Shown piece after piece: positions 11,096-22,455 of a stretch of DNA of 64,000 bases. The notes under the pieces are model-generated. The model was given only the letters and a program-made list of their open reading frames with translations, was not told the DNA's origin and did not search any database. The translations under genes were made by a program, and so were the position numbers. Source of the stretch: Nilaparvata lugens (taxonomy: Eukaryota > Arthropoda > Insecta > Hemiptera > Delphacidae); the NCBI RefSeq assembly GCF_014356525.2, contig NC_052506.1, forward strand, positions 8,673,698 through 8,737,697, in the 5' to 3' direction. The stretch's first letter is position 1. Each line of letters starts with the position of its first letter.

Positions 11096-11705
11096 ATTCA
11101 ATATACAACCACAAAAAATAATGGGAATTTATTAGATTCTAAGTTGAGCATGTTAAGAAGACAGTTGATGTATATGAGCTCTAGATTTATTAATATAATT
11201 CCATTTGATATTCATCAAAGAGTAGATTTGAAGGGAATAGAGGCTTGGATTAAGGAAAAGTATTTCTTTTCCGTGGGACCTGAATGGAGATAATATACAG
11301 CCTATATTTATATATTCTTTAAAGCAATCTCTATTTTATTTTTTGTAATTCCTGAGACATGAATGGTAATCATATTTTCCATTTGATCACGGTTTTGTTT
11401 TAGTTTTTCCTATTAGAAAATCTTATTTGTTTTTTCTCTCTCAAAATTTATTATTACTCTTTTGTTTTGTTTTTGCAGTGATATGAAATAGTTTTTTCTT
11501 GTCATCAACTTGATTTTGTATTGTTATTTTTAGTATTCATTTTGAATCGGTCTTTTTTGCGACTCCCACCAGCGGTCAAAGACTTTTCTTTTGCTGGTGG
11601 TGCCTGAATTTTTTTAGTTTTTTTTAGTTTTTTAAGGTTGAGTGGTAGAAAGGACTTTCTAGTCCTAACTCCGCCTAATAAAGAGTATTTTCATTTCATT
11701 TCTGG
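11096..11705 (+). pseudogene. 5'-truncated non-LTR retrotransposon with C-terminal fragment
   Basis: An open frame from 11,096 to ~11,292 ends in SSRFINIIPFDIHQRV... and PEWR then stop. The RFINIIPFDI part resembles the 'RFFNSLP.EIR' end segment of jockey/CR1-like reverse transcriptases. A ~400-bp untranslated tail follows, with CGACTCCCACCAGCGGTC, CTAACTCCGCCTAATAAAG and a CATTTCATTT tail near 11,700. No catalytic domain remains. It lies wholly in the 1.5-kb segment missing from copy 2. The family assignment is inference from this short match. Confidence 0.45.
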
Positions 11706-11816
11706 GTGGTTAATTTCATTTTATTTTCTTTTGATAAGTGTTTGAATTACTAAACTTTGATTTGTTACGTTGTTAAATTTTGGCAATAAAAAATTAAATT
11801 GAAATTGAAAAAAATA
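11706..11816 (+). mobile_element. Second retrotransposon 3' end
   Basis: T-rich sequence ending GGCAATAAAAAATTAAATTG with an A-rich tail directly follows the previous LINE tail and directly precedes a TTCGCTCGGTCAA element at 11,817. It looks like a very short 3' remnant. Confidence 0.4.
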
Positions 11817-12394
11817 ACTAATAGTTCTGTGAACAGTAGACCTCACGCAGTATTCTCATCCACAAGTACCTGATTGGAACTATAGACCTTATAGAAATAC
11901 AGCAATAGACTGGCTTCTCCACACATCTGTGTAATATATATATATTTTTTTCAATATCTTTCTTTGTTTGGACATATCATGATTTTCTAGTTTTTTTAGA
12001 ATAGTATCTTTCCAATTATTGCATTGTATGTGTGACATTTGCTGTACATTGTGACGGAGGTAATGCTTCTGAAGACCTCAGAAGCGGTTACATTAAAACT
12101 TATTCTATTCTATTCTAATCACTTGTCAGCTGATTTATGATGAATAATTCTATAGTCTGATTTTACTCTAATATTGGCGTATGAAGGAGGCTCCTTTTTC
12201 CTTTTATATTATCCTTCAAATGCAACATTTCCAAAAACCTTGTATATACGTCGACGCGCGATTAAAAAAGGAACATACCTGTCAAATTTCATGAAAATCT
12301 ATCACCGCGTTTCGCTGTAAATGCGCAACATATAAACATTAAGAGAAATGCCAAACCGTCGACTTGAATCTTAGACCTCACTTCGCTCGGTCAA
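11817..12394 (+). mobile_element. TTCGCTCGGTCAA element interrupted by a LINE 3' end
   Basis: The half-element starts near TAGTTCTGTGAACAGTAGAC and ends CACTTCGCTCGGTCAA. Intact relatives read ACATCTGTGTAATCACTTGTC; here 11,938-12,118 is inserted after TGTGTAAT and the sequence resumes with AATCACTTGTC, so TAAT is probably duplicated. The insert has TTGTGACGGAGGTAATGC and ends in TATTC repeats. Confidence 0.7.
11938..12118 (+). mobile_element. Nested retrotransposon 3' end, (TATTC)n tail
   Basis: Inserted in the half-element above. It begins with an AT tract and a T-rich stretch, includes GAAGACCTCAGAAGCGGTTA, and ends with repeated TATTC units, typical of a 5'-truncated LINE-like insertion. 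No coding sequence remains. Confidence 0.55.
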
Positions 12395-12689
12395 CAAACA
12401 ACTTGGAAACGAACGGGATATGTCCCAAAAAGGATCATTCCAATATAAAATAGCAAATATTTTTCAACTGAAATTTCACTTGAATGTAATTAGTTCAACA
12501 AGTATTTACTTATTTATTACAACAGAACATTTTGAAAAAAAGCAACTCCATCTTGAAATGTATTTTTAGAAACCCCGATCCTGAATTTATCTATTCAATC
12601 ACTGTACGCCCCAACCAGTTATTTCTCAACCCAAAAACCTGACCATTGTATACGAGGAGTGAATGAGAATAGTTATGGAGCGGAAGGAT

Positions 12690-13143
12690 GGAAGACGCGA
12701 CGCACGCGAGGACAACAATCCAACGGGTTTTTGTCAGTGTTGATAAAAGAAGGCAACACAAATTTCCGGCCGATGATGAGAATGGAACGTTACGACGACT
12801 AAAATTATTTTTCAGCAATGTCGACGACCAGAGAGAAAGAGATGAGAGAGAGATTGATAGAAAGAGAGAGCGGGTGAGCGGCCGGACAGACAGAAAAGCG
12901 TCAATTGGGACGTGAGGGTGCAAGGCTACGCAATTTTGGCGTCGTCCCAATTCGACGCAGGCTTTCTTGAAAGACGTCAGGCGTCAGGACGGACATGCAT
13001 CAATCAGCACGCCTGTTGCCGCTTGTATCCACGGAAGCGACTGGCTGCACGCGCCTATATGTCAGCGACGCCTCTTATGAGTGACGCGTACTCACACACA
13101 CAAAACAAGGCAAAGCCTTTTACAGACAACGTCTTCACGTAAG
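12690..13143 (+). promoter_or_regulatory. CpG-richer block ending in a splice donor, candidate 5' exon or promoter
   Basis: Base composition changes from AT-rich to balanced, with many CG dinucleotides, and ends CTTCAC|GTAAGT at ~13,140, a consensus-like donor. A short inverted repeat pairs CAATTGGGACG (~12,902) with CGTCCCAATT (~12,942). Everything, including the donor, is kept in copy 2 (33,205-33,664). Overlapping frames exist on both strands (12,591-12,950 minus; 12,688-12,915 and 12,912-13,142 plus) but none has a recognisable domain and their composition is low in complexity (Arg/Glu or Ser/Leu from GA tracts). A 5' untranslated exon is possible; this is inference. Confidence 0.3.
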
Positions 13144-13279
13144 TAGGCCTATGTTCAAATACAGTACGTGATACAGTAGATTACATCATCGCTGTGGAAA
13201 CCACTTCCTAGTCAATTGAAGTGATTTCAATCAACTCAACTTCTAATAAATTAGAGTATTTTTTAAATCATCGCATGTA

Positions 13280-14433
13280 CAGAGCGACACAGAATAACGG
13301 GAACTTTTAAAAACACCATACAACATTAGTGGAAAAGGATAAATGATTTTATTCAAACTAACGTAAAGTTCAAGACTTGCCATTTGATAATTATTAATAA
13401 CATCTATCACTTTTTGACAATTACTTCTTTAAGGCTGTTCGGGTACACTTTTTTTCATTATTTAAATTGGATAATCTTTTTCAATATAATTGTTAAGGTC
13501 ATTATAAGAGTGAGAAAAAGTGGCAACTGAAATTGTTAAGTTGTCTAATAAGCGAGTTATGGGTTGTTGAAGTGCTAACTTTCCAGATTCCGTTTTCTTT
13601 CCAGATCATGAACGGGTTCGACTATATTATTAGAACTTCTCTTAAAAATTTAAAAAAATTATCTTTCAAACTGAAACATTTTATCCCACATATCGTTCAT
13701 ATATAAAAAAGGAACAATTTTTGTAAATTCTATAACTTTTTTTGCATTAATCGCGAAAAAAACGTAAATTAGATCAAAGCCAATGATATTATCAATGTAT
13801 TAAAAAAAACTCCGATGGAAAATTCGAAACCGTTTATGATCTGGAAAGAAAACGGAGTTAGCACTTCAACAGCCCATAACTCGCTTATTAGACCACTTGA
13901 AAATTTCAGTTGCCACTTTTTCTCACTCTTATAATGACCTTAACAATTGTATTGAAAAAGATTATCCAATATAAATAAAAATAAAATGAGTACCGAAAAG
14001 TCTTAAGATGGCTTCCTCCTGAACGAATACACTCTTGAAATCTGTGTTAACGATTCTCATTGATCGCTGCAACATCTACGTTTCCTAGTCCCATGATCTG
14101 TCCACCTGCGATTTTCTGTTTGTGGAGCTATCTCAAATCAAACGTTTTTACAACTTGACCAATAACTGTGGTTGAATCATAACAGACAATTCAAAATGAA
14201 ATTAACAATATCCCAGCTGAAATGTAGACGCAATCTCAACACAGATTCCAAGAGTGTATTCGTGCAGGAGGAAGCCATCTTAAAGAAGTAATAGTCAAAA
14301 AGTGATAGATGTTATTAATAATTCTCAAATGGCAATTCTTGAACTTTACATTGGTTTGAATAAAATAATTTTCCCTTTCCACTAATGTTTTATGGCGTTT
14401 TTAAAAGTTCCCGTTATTCTGTGTCATCCTGTA
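13280..14433. mobile_element. ~1.15-kb inverted-repeat element (GACACAGAATAACGGGAAC ends)
   Basis: The left end is TACAGAGCGACACAGAATAA and the right end the inverse of TACAGGATGACACAGAATAA. Inside, an inverted pair carries CATCTATCACTTTTTGAC, and a nested inverted pair at ~13,467-13,640 and ~13,820-13,975 shares TAACTCGCTTATTAGAC and TTTCTTTCCAGATCAT. A further pair (AATACACTCTTGAAATCTGTG and inverse) lies at ~14,025 and ~14,240. No transposase frame is visible. The copy 2 version is 33,801-35,698, enlarged by a ~750-bp insertion. Confidence 0.75.
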
Positions 14434-15210
14434 TATGATGATAATCTTCGATTACAAAAGGAATAAATTGGAATTCAGTCACTTCATTCAATTCAACTAT
14501 TCATTGCTCACTTATTGCAGATGCACAACTATTTTGTCAATAGGTACTACTAAATAGGATAATAATATCTATTATTTTCTTTGGTACTACTAAAATCCGT
14601 TCCACTTCTTTTTTTGTTGATGAGATCTAGGCTACTGCGTGAGTAATTAGTCGGATGATGATGAGAGAAGAGATTACAGCATTGATTAGTTTAGAGAATA
14701 AATGCGTTTGTTTTAATTTCTACCATATTTTGTGTTGATCAACTAGTTTTACATAACTACAGATAGAAATTACTGAGATATTGCAATTGAAGAGCTCCAT
14801 TCCAAAACCTGCCAAGTCAAGAACATAATTTGTTGGCAAAATGGGAAAAACTGTTGCTGAATCACTGAATGCTCTGTGCCAATGAATTCTCGCTGGAAGT
14901 TAATTCATCATTAGAAGATTAATTAATATGGACTATTTTTAAAGTTGTTATTCAATTCATCTAACCATTTTTGTAGAAATAAAACTGCGCATGCGCAGAA
15001 ACATGGCATGGATTGGAAAAAAGACTAGTTGACTTGACAGGTTTTGGAAAAAATTAATGTTTGAATGGTGATTACAACTTTAAGAAGCAGGTTTTGGCAA
15101 GAAACACACTAGCAAATGATAAGTCATGTTTTGATGAGATATAACCTGAAAAACAGAAATCTGAAAAAATATACAGGTTTTGGAATGGTGCTCTTCAATT
15201 ATTCAAATGC
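14434..15210. other. AT-rich spacer, no gene recognised
   Basis: Conserved in copy 2 at 35,699-36,055 except for ~14,785-15,180, which copy 2 lacks. That stretch starts and ends with GAGATATTGCAATTGAAGAGC-like and CTCTTCAATTATTCAAATGC sequence, which are partly inverse to one another (CATTCCAAAACCTG at ~14,800 and CAGGTTTTGGAATG at ~15,175). It is probably another ~390-bp inverted-repeat insertion present only in copy 1. Confidence 0.5.
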
Positions 15211-15219
15211 TAATGAATT

Positions 15220-15320
15220 AATAATTATTATTAAACGAAAATCCAAATTAAATGCTGTAATTCAGTCTTCGGGGTGAATTACAGCATTTAATTTGGATTT
15301 TCGTTTGATAATTATTTGTT
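15220..15320. mobile_element. Short hairpin element
   Basis: The arms AAATCCAAATTAAATGCTGT and inverse meet around CAGTCTTCGGGGTG. It belongs to the family at 4,141-4,268. It would form a ~45-bp stem. Confidence 0.75.
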
Positions 15321-15999
15321 TTACATAAAGTGTTTATATTATTCGTCTATTAGTGTTTATATTATTGTTTATAAAGTTTATTATATTATTGTATAGGAGA
15401 CTTGATATATCAATTTTTTCAAGCAGAAATTGTAGACACTGTTCATGATCATCTTCTAATTTTAATTAAACAATGGCACCGAAGCTCGAAAAGTGTGTTA
15501 AAACAAAAGTTTGACTAACCTCATTACAAAGTTAGCAGCGTTTCTCCTCATTAAGTACAGTGATAATCCGAAGCATGCTGATAAAATGTGAGGTAGAAGG
15601 TTTTGGATTCAACGCAGTTGAAAAAACTGATTTTGTGTCTTACCATTAGTTGAGTATATTCTAGTTGATGAGACTAGCCATGATCCGTACCTGGAAAATT
15701 AAAATAAAGTGATTTTAGAAAAATCATTCAAAAATTCAAGTTTGAAATGATGTGAAAAGCAACAATTTAGTGGGTGTACATAGTAATAAATTATTAGAGG
15801 ATAATATCCATATATATTTCAACATTGTTTTTAGATAATACGCGTAAAAGAAATTAATTCAGTAGAAAATAAACTCATTGAGTAAACGAATAGTGAACAT
15901 TTAACTAACTAGAGATGAGAATGCACATTTCCCAATTCACAATAATTTATTTATTGATAAAATAATAATAATTCAATAGAAATAATTTATAAAAATAAA
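15321..15999. other. AT-rich sequence, no gene recognised
   Basis: The part at ~15,400-15,765 is well conserved in copy 2 (37,360-37,735). The rest diverges where copy 2 carries a ~1-kb insertion. Confidence 0.4.
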
Positions 16000-16110
16000 T
16001 GTATTTTTTTACATTTTAACTTGAAAATGACCTATGGTCGAAGCTAGTCGTTAGAATATTTTATAGTTTTTAATAAAAGGGTACTAAAAGTTTTTATATT
16101 GTTTTTATTT
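16000..16110 (+). mobile_element. Solo arm of a TGACCTATGGTCGAAGCTAGT element
   Basis: It contains TTGAAAAT, a GACC-TAT-GGTC hairpin, GAAGC (16,040-16,044) and AATAAA (16,072-16,077), the same layout as the 3,874 and 9,280 motifs. Copy 2 has this arm plus an inverted partner (38,750-38,985), so copy 1 looks like a one-armed remnant. Confidence 0.5.
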
Positions 16111-16714
16111 TACTTCAAAACCAAGTTTACTTGAAACACTTTTACCAAACAATATAACTAATGTTTAATAAGCAAGTAACATAAATCAATTAAGAACAAC
16201 CCTACTTGCACCAGTAATTTCATGGCACAGCGAGCTCTTAGCGTACCTAAATTAATGTACACAGAGTATGGAGCGGCAAGCTCATCACAGGTGAAAACCT
16301 TACGGGTGGTCTCATTAGTGCGCCAGGCAACCGCTGCTAGCTAACAGTCAACATTATTTTGATGCAGTACCCGAGCACAACTGTGCGCCATTATAACTTA
16401 TATACGAAAATGTTGCGTCGGTTAATTGTCAAGAATTAGAGACTGTTCTACAACTGTAATTAGTATCTCGAATGTCGTCACAAGCTCCAGGCTGTTATTG
16501 CTCAAGGAGAAAGGTGGGTGTAATCAGATTTGAGAGAAAGTAAACCATCACTGGAACATCATACGTCTTTGATGGAATTTATAATTAATAGGATTGTAAA
16601 CGGGCTACGAAGGTACAAAACAAATAACTATTCACAGAATTTCTAGAATTGACAAGTCATAAAGCAAAAAAGGAGAAATATTTATTTTATCTCGTACATA
16701 CTTAAATTACTGGA
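16111..16714. other. Conserved single-copy-like block, nothing recognised
   Basis: Less AT-rich than its surroundings at 16,190-16,560 and closely matched in copy 2 (39,000-39,600). It contains no frame of note. It may be host regulatory or intronic DNA. Confidence 0.35.
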
Positions 16715-17603
16715 AATAGTTATTTGTGCAACTAGTGCGCAAAGTGACAGTTTGCTGCACCGAAAGAAACGTTTACGCCCGAGCAGTAGGCGAGGGCGGA
16801 ATGGTTTCTTGAGTGCAGCAGAGGAACTTTGCGCACGTATTTCACATTAAATTTTTCCTACAGTTACCATTGAATATGAAAAGTGGGTAATTATGGGTAA
16901 AATTCCCTGAAATCCATCAAATGTTTTTGTGTGTAACTTTATTATTAATAAAAACCTTAATTTATTTAAAATTGAATAATAATGTAGTAGTAAATGAATG
17001 AAGGCGGCACATGGCAATGTGGTGACTGTCGCGGCTGTCATCGTTGTCCACTGCCTTAATATTATTTTTCCTACAGATACCCTGAAAAGTGACCATTTGT
17101 GCACTGATTGCAGGCTGCAAAGAATCACTTTTCCGCACTAGTGCGCAAAGTGAGTACTTTGCGTACTCCAGATTTGCAGCATGACAACGCAAAATAGTTA
17201 GTAGGTTATATGGAGCACCAGTGCAGCAAAATCAAAATGAAGTTGGTAACAGTGACTGCTGTGGCTGCTATAGTGAGCAGAGGTGCAACGAAGCACAACG
17301 CGCTAATTATTATTCATTATATATTATAACCAAGGACAACGACAGCACAGTGCCACCACAGCACACACCACACAGCTGCCCCCCGCCATTCAAACACTAT
17401 TACATTATTCAGGCAATTTTACTCATAATTACCCACTTTTCATATTCAATGGTAACTGTAGGAAAAATTTAATGTGAAATACGTGCGCAAAGTTCGTTTG
17501 CTGCACTCAAGAAACCATTCCGCCCTCGCCTACGGCTCGGGCGTAAACGTTTCTTTCGATGCAGCAAACTGTCACTTTGCGCACTAGTTGCACAAATAAC
17601 TAA
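16715..17603. mobile_element. Inverted-repeat element (ATAGTTATTTGTGCAACTAG ends)
   Basis: The left end ATAGTTATTTGTGCAACTAG and the right end CTAGTTGCACAAATAACTA are inverse. Both arms carry GTGCGCAAAGTGACAGTTTG, CGTTTACGCCCGAGC and a GCGAGGGCGG block, and ACCATTGAATATGAAAAGTG. An inner module at ~17,085-17,260 (CACTTTTCCGCACTAG..., TTTGCGTACTCC) is mirrored just outside the element at 17,605-17,800, so two inverted structures overlap. Frames here are read through repeats. Copy 2 (39,602-40,140) has an internal deletion joining the left arm to the outer mirror. Confidence 0.7.
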
Positions 17604-18800
17604 TAACGTGCACCACGGTCAGTGTTACCAACTTAATTTTCATTTTCCTGCACTGGTGCTCCATATAACCTACTAATTATTTTGCGTTTTCATGCTGCAA
17701 ATCTGGAGTACGCAAAGTACTCACTTTGCGCACTAGTAAGGAAAAGTGATTCTTTGCGTTCTGTAATCAGTGCAGGAATGGCCACTTTTCAATTTCTCTA
17801 CTGAGAATAATGTTTTAACATTGTTTTATCAATACACAAAGAACTCCTCTCATGAATCTGATCAATGATATGAATCTAAATAAGAAAAACTTCAAAATAA
17901 TTTTGAATCTAATCAGTATAAAATATCATAAATTTTACTATGGCAGGCTCATCGGGAATAAAACTCATTTAAGTTGTGAAATAATTGAATCACCAGCAAA
18001 TATTGTGATTCATTTGAAATATTATGTCAACCTTCAAAATTCAAAATCTTCAAATCATTATTCCTGGATCAAAAATCAAGTGACGAAGCAGTGTGTGATA
18101 TCATAACCTCAAACTTCGGACAACATTGACTTTTTATCAACATTTTTGAGAGAAATAGTACAGGCTCAGCATATTTTTTCCTTCAATGTCATAATTATAT
18201 TATGATTGTAGTATTTTGTATAATAAATCAATAAATATCGCCTTTGAAAAATGCCAGATATTTACTGAACCAGTCATATTTATCAAGCAGCTAAAGTTTA
18301 CATAAACTGTAACTAATTTTATCAACAAATAAAATCATGAATTACCAGCCTTTCTTTGAAACATGTCAGATATTTCCTAAGCCTGTCATATTTATCAAGC
18401 AGCTAATGTTTACATACTGTAACTAATTTTACCAACAAATAAAATCATGAATCACCAGCCTTTCTTTGAAACATGACAGATATTTTACCCAAACCAGTCA
18501 TATATTTCATCAAGAAACCAAAGTTGAAACTAATTTTATCAGCAAATTATTAATTTTTTATCATTGAGGAAACACAGTCGATTTCCTCCTCATTGAATCT
18601 GACTGACAACCATCTGCACTAACATCTATTCAATCCAAATTTTTCAATGAAGGAAAACTCGACCACAGTCGATTTTCCGATTGAATTTGGCAGCGGTATC
18701 GATGCGCTGACATACAGCAACAGTCATCGAACAGGAAATTGATTTCAGCCAAAGAAATGCCAAAGATAATATACTAAAACAGGCGACGAGCGGCTGACAG
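17604..18800. other. Mirror of inner module, then AT-rich sequence
   Basis: 17,604-17,800 mirrors 17,085-17,260. After that, 18,240-18,540 holds three loose repeats of a ~115-130-bp unit containing CATATTTATCAAGCAGCTAA, AATAAAATCATGAATTACC and TTTCTTTGAAACATG. The 84-codon frame at 17,852-18,106 is Asn/Lys/Ile-rich and not persuasive. The matching part of copy 2 falls into the assembly gap. Confidence 0.45.
18240..18540 (+). repeat. Short tandem repeat, ~115-130-bp unit, about 2.5 copies
   Basis: CAGATATTT..., CATATTTATCAAG and CAACAAATAAAATCATGAAT recur in order three times with moderate divergence. No copy 2 counterpart is visible because of the gap at 40,185-40,284. Confidence 0.6.
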
Positions 18801-18815
18801 ATATTGGTCGACCAC

Positions 18816-18818
18816 AGC

Positions 18819-18871
<53 letters not shown>

Positions 18872-19445
18872 AGATGAGACGGAGAGAGAGAGAGAGATTG
18901 ATTACTTTATCTATGTAGATTACAATATATACTGGCTTATACACTTATACAATACAGCAAAGTTTTGGATGAATTTACATAACATAAACTAAGAAAATAA
19001 TTATTGAACTGTACAATGATATGAAAAAAAGCAATTCGGAATAACTATACAAGATAATATAGTAATGAATCTACATAAATTGGCGGGGCTTTGGACATGT
19101 CAATGTCCATTCTTTGGAAAGAATATTAAAATAGCCTTCTCAGTAACTCTCTACCAAAGAAAAAAAGAGAGAGAGAGAGACAGTGAGGGGGGAGAGAGAG
19201 GGATTAGATTAGATTTCTTTATGTATGTTACAGTATTTACTGGCTTATACACTAATTTACTTTAAATGAGGATAATACTAATAATTCAATAAAAAATTAA
19301 TCAATGACAATAAAGATTAAATGCAATAAGAATAACAATAATATAAAACTGTAATGTAACTTCATAAACCGGCGGTGTTTCAACAAATAATTGTCGATTC
19401 TCTAAGAAGGATATAAAATAATATCCTCCCCATCAACACACGACC

Positions 19446-19496
<51 letters not shown>

Positions 19497-19806
19497 ATTG
19501 ATTGAGTACTTTATTTATGTAGATTACAATATATACTGGCTTATACACTTATATACAATAGCTTACAATACAGCAAAATTATAGATGAATTTACATAATA
19601 TAGACTAAGAGAATAATTTATTATTGAACTGTATATGATATATGATATGAAAAAGCAATTTGTAATATAATAACTATAGATAATAATCATATTGTTATGC
19701 ATCTACATAAATTGGCGGAGCTTTGGACATATCACATATCAATGTCCATTCTTCGGAAAGAATATTAAAAATATCCTCCCCACTAACTCTCTACCAAAAA
19801 GAGAGA

Positions 19807-19850
<44 letters not shown>

Positions 19851-19862
19851 GAGAGAGTAAGA
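18816..19862 (-). repeat. Alternating GA tracts and a ~250-310-bp retroelement tail
   Basis: GA tracts at ~18,821-18,898, ~19,167-19,201, ~19,448-19,492 and ~19,800-19,862 separate three versions of one repeat (18,894-19,160, 19,204-19,447, 19,493-19,799). Each shows TTTATGTAGATTACAATATA (or a variant) and ATACTGGCTTATACACT; versions one and three also share CATAAATTGGCGG and TCTCTACCAAA. On the minus strand the repeat ends AATAAAGTACTCAATCAATC, like a LINE or SINE tail. More copies: 40,285-40,560 and 59,999-60,305. Confidence 0.75.
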
Positions 19863-19869
19863 GGGACAG

Positions 19870-20499
19870 GAGAGTAATGACAGGGGGATTTGATGAGGCA
19901 AAACTACTGAAGGGCCGATAGTCTCTGCCAAACGCAGTGAATCGTGTAATGAACGGCAGGCAACAACCATACACCATCATAGCAGTCGAGTAGTCCACCA
20001 CATCACGCTGTACAAGTACCAGTCCCCAACCCCATTAATCACTTGCACCCGCACAAGCACATGCCATTATTAGAAGCCGGGCACAACACTACCGGAATTC
20101 ACCACGGACAAGATCGACTGAAGAACCAACCGCAAATGACAATGACGCACATGAACTCGCATATACTGCCCTCCCAAAAACATCAAAGCAACTGTTTATC
20201 TATGCAATTAGGTCTACAAGGTCGATAGGTGCACGAGAACTCTATCCAGAGGGTAAACATTTTCAGCGGAATACAAAGAGCAACAAGGGAAATTTCACCA
20301 ATAAACCGCAACCCCTGGGGCAATAGCTTCATCAGAACATGCTTAGTGCAATATATCTATACAAGTACCATACATCAATGACTCATGTCCGGAATTGAAG
20401 ACTTGGAAACATAGACCCAAAGTCATAGTGCATTGGAAGTTAACTCATGATGCAAATGCGTATACTGTTCGATGGAACATTTAACTCGTCGCTATTACC
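19870..20499. other. Conserved balanced-composition block, unrecognised
   Basis: Closely matched in copy 2 (40,640-41,262). A 61-codon plus frame (20,043-20,228, His/Gln-rich) is open in both copies with four amino-acid changes. A minus frame from the GA tract runs through 19,783-20,001. I see no domain. It could be a non-coding host exon or an old element. Confidence 0.35.
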
Positions 20500-20867
20500 A
20501 CGTATAGTATATGTATATGTATTGTATTGTATATATGTATACATTATGTATTATAATCTTTGTAACTTGTGAATCTCTATCTTGAGTTGCTGTCCACTGT
20601 TATTTTATTGTATCTCTAGTAGAGTAGTCTTTTTGATGTATTTTTCGTTCGCAGTGTAGCTCTAGTAGAGTAAGCTATTAGCTGTATTGGTTTTTGTTTT
20701 TTTGCTTCTTCGTTTTGTTTTTTTTCTCATTGTATTACTATAGTGGAGCAGAATGATAATACTGCATGCTTAGTTTTCTATTACTCTTAATTTTCACATG
20801 TTTTGTATTTTTTCCACGCAGAAATAAAGTCAAATTTATTATTACTATTATTATTATTATTATTATT
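20500..20867 (+). mobile_element. LINE-like 3' end with (ATT)n tail, copy 1 only
   Basis: T-rich untranslated-type sequence with a repeated CTCTAGTAGAGTA motif, GCAGAAATAAAGTC and an (ATT)n tail ending TTATTACCA. Copy 2 reads straight from GCTATTACCA into an intact ACCATAGAG element, so here the insertion replaced the first ~35 bases of that element. TATTACCA at both edges suggests a short target duplication. Confidence 0.6.
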
Positions 20868-21101
20868 ACCAGTCGCAACTTTTACTGTTATCTCAAGCAG
20901 ATAGTCCATGTAGTTCTTTCCTGTGAAGCTTTGTGTCGCTGTTAGTCTCTCATTATTGTGCCGTTCATACACTATCACCCCAACAAATCATTAAAAATCG
21001 ACAATAATGGACAAATAATCGGCTTGAGATAACAGTAAAAGTTGCGAAATAAACGCCCTATACCATGGGATATCTACTTACGCTATTGTTTCTCTATGAT
21101 A
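20868..21101. mobile_element. ACCATAGAG-family element, left end lost
   Basis: It begins GTCGCAACTTTTACTG instead of the family end and finishes CTTACGCTATTGTTTCTCTA. The (ATT)n LINE insertion sits at the missing end. The copy 2 counterpart, 41,262-41,862, has its end but carries a different insertion in the middle. Confidence 0.7.
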
Positions 21102-21107
21102 TTACTG

Positions 21108-21315
21108 TGTTGAGCCACTACCTCCGTAAACAAAGCCATAGTGCATTCTGATGACGTCAGCACAGGTAGGGCTCCTACACCAATAAAAATTTGTTTATTT
21201 CAGCTGATCTATATCAGCTAGTGCTTTATTGGTGTTGGAGCCCTACCTGTGCTGACGTCACCAGAATGGTGACTATGGCTGCACTATGGCTTTGTTTACG
21301 TAGGTAGTGGTTGAG
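21108..21315. mobile_element. ~205-bp hairpin element with TGACGTCA in both arms
   Basis: The arms GAGCCACTACCTCCGTAAAC and inverse flank GTCAGCACAGGTAGGGCTCC and its inverse, meeting at CAGCTGATCTATATCAGCTA. Both arms contain TGACGTCA, the consensus of CREB/ATF sites. In the copy 2 version (41,866-42,055) the left site has changed to TGAAGTCA. It has no coding sequence. Confidence 0.75.
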
Positions 21316-22455
21316 CATCCCTCAAAGCGTCAATATACATTTGTAAATGCAAATCAAAATGCATGTTTTCTAATCAATGTAAAATCCATGCACTCTGACT
21401 AATGGCTATCGATTAATAAAATTAAAAAGTTGGAGCTCGTGACTGTACCAAAGGAATATGAACTGTAAGTAAAGTAGAGTGTATGGAAATTGCAGAGCAC
21501 AACTGAGTTCAATGTTGAATAGTGTTCTAAGGGATATTTCATTAATTATTAATCAACGAAAATCGGAATTGTATGCTGTAATTGACCCCGAAGACTTCTG
21601 CCACTACAAATATTGACAACAGCTAAATGGGAAATAATAATTTTATTAATTAATTAGCATTTGAATAATTATTGCAATATTCCAGTAATTTCCATCTGAT
21701 ATTTATTGATTACTTACGAAATAAATTGAGATAGATTCATTTAATATTATTAAAATGAGCAATATAAATGCGATTATTCTGCTAATCTGCTCACATGTGT
21801 TCCAATTCTAATTGTAACTCTAATTATGTATGTCATGACTGATAATAAATTACGCTGTTGGTTCGGTCTTGTTGAATAATGCAGATGAAATCTGTACTAG
21901 TTTTGCATTATAGAATAGAGGCCTGGACATTGGAAGAATCGTTAATGCTTGGCATATTGCTATACCCAACTGCATTCAATTTCCATTGTAATAATCTAAT
22001 TAATAGCACATTTCAAAAAGCATGGAGTGTTCATGATGTGATTCAAACGCCTCTAGCTGATAATAAGTGATTAAGATCTGTTTCAAACCACCTAAAAAAG
22101 TTGTAATTTCGCACGTAAATGGAAGTTAATAGTAGGCTAATCGTCATTAGTATTTAATAACAGAGCTCGCTATACATCATTTTGCTGCACTTATAATTTC
22201 AATTTTCCGGTTGTAAACTGTGGTATCGTTTTAAATGATAACTAGATCATACATTTTATTCTCTTATTTCATGCTTTGATTTATTTTGTAGATATTGAGG
22301 TACGCTAAACTGTAGAAATATCGGAGGAGCACGTTAATTGTCAGTCCCGACTGAAATATGACAGTTAAAAGGCTCAAAATATATATTCAGGTGAGGTGGA
22401 ACCTTCACGAAAGGGACTCTCACCAACAAAAGCCGTACGAATTTACATGAGGTTG
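21316..22455. other. AT-rich spacer with a one-armed hairpin element
   Basis: Conserved in copy 2 (42,056-43,675) apart from the ~360-bp insertion there. 21,541-21,620 matches the CCCCGAAGACTTCTGC family without a full partner arm. The 63-codon frame at 21,879-22,070 is longer in copy 2 (83 codons) because of a small indel; no domain is seen. Confidence 0.4.

Noticed and set aside
12591..12950. 119-codon minus frame, and its counterpart at 33,116-33,478
   Set aside because: Ser/Leu-rich from a GA-tract complement, overlaps plus frames, and differs by frame-changing indels between copies.
16847..17128. 93- and 76-codon minus frames with repeats at 39,733-40,014
   Set aside because: They lie in inverted-repeat arms; the same peptide end recurs at 17,221-17,472 because the repeat is mirrored.
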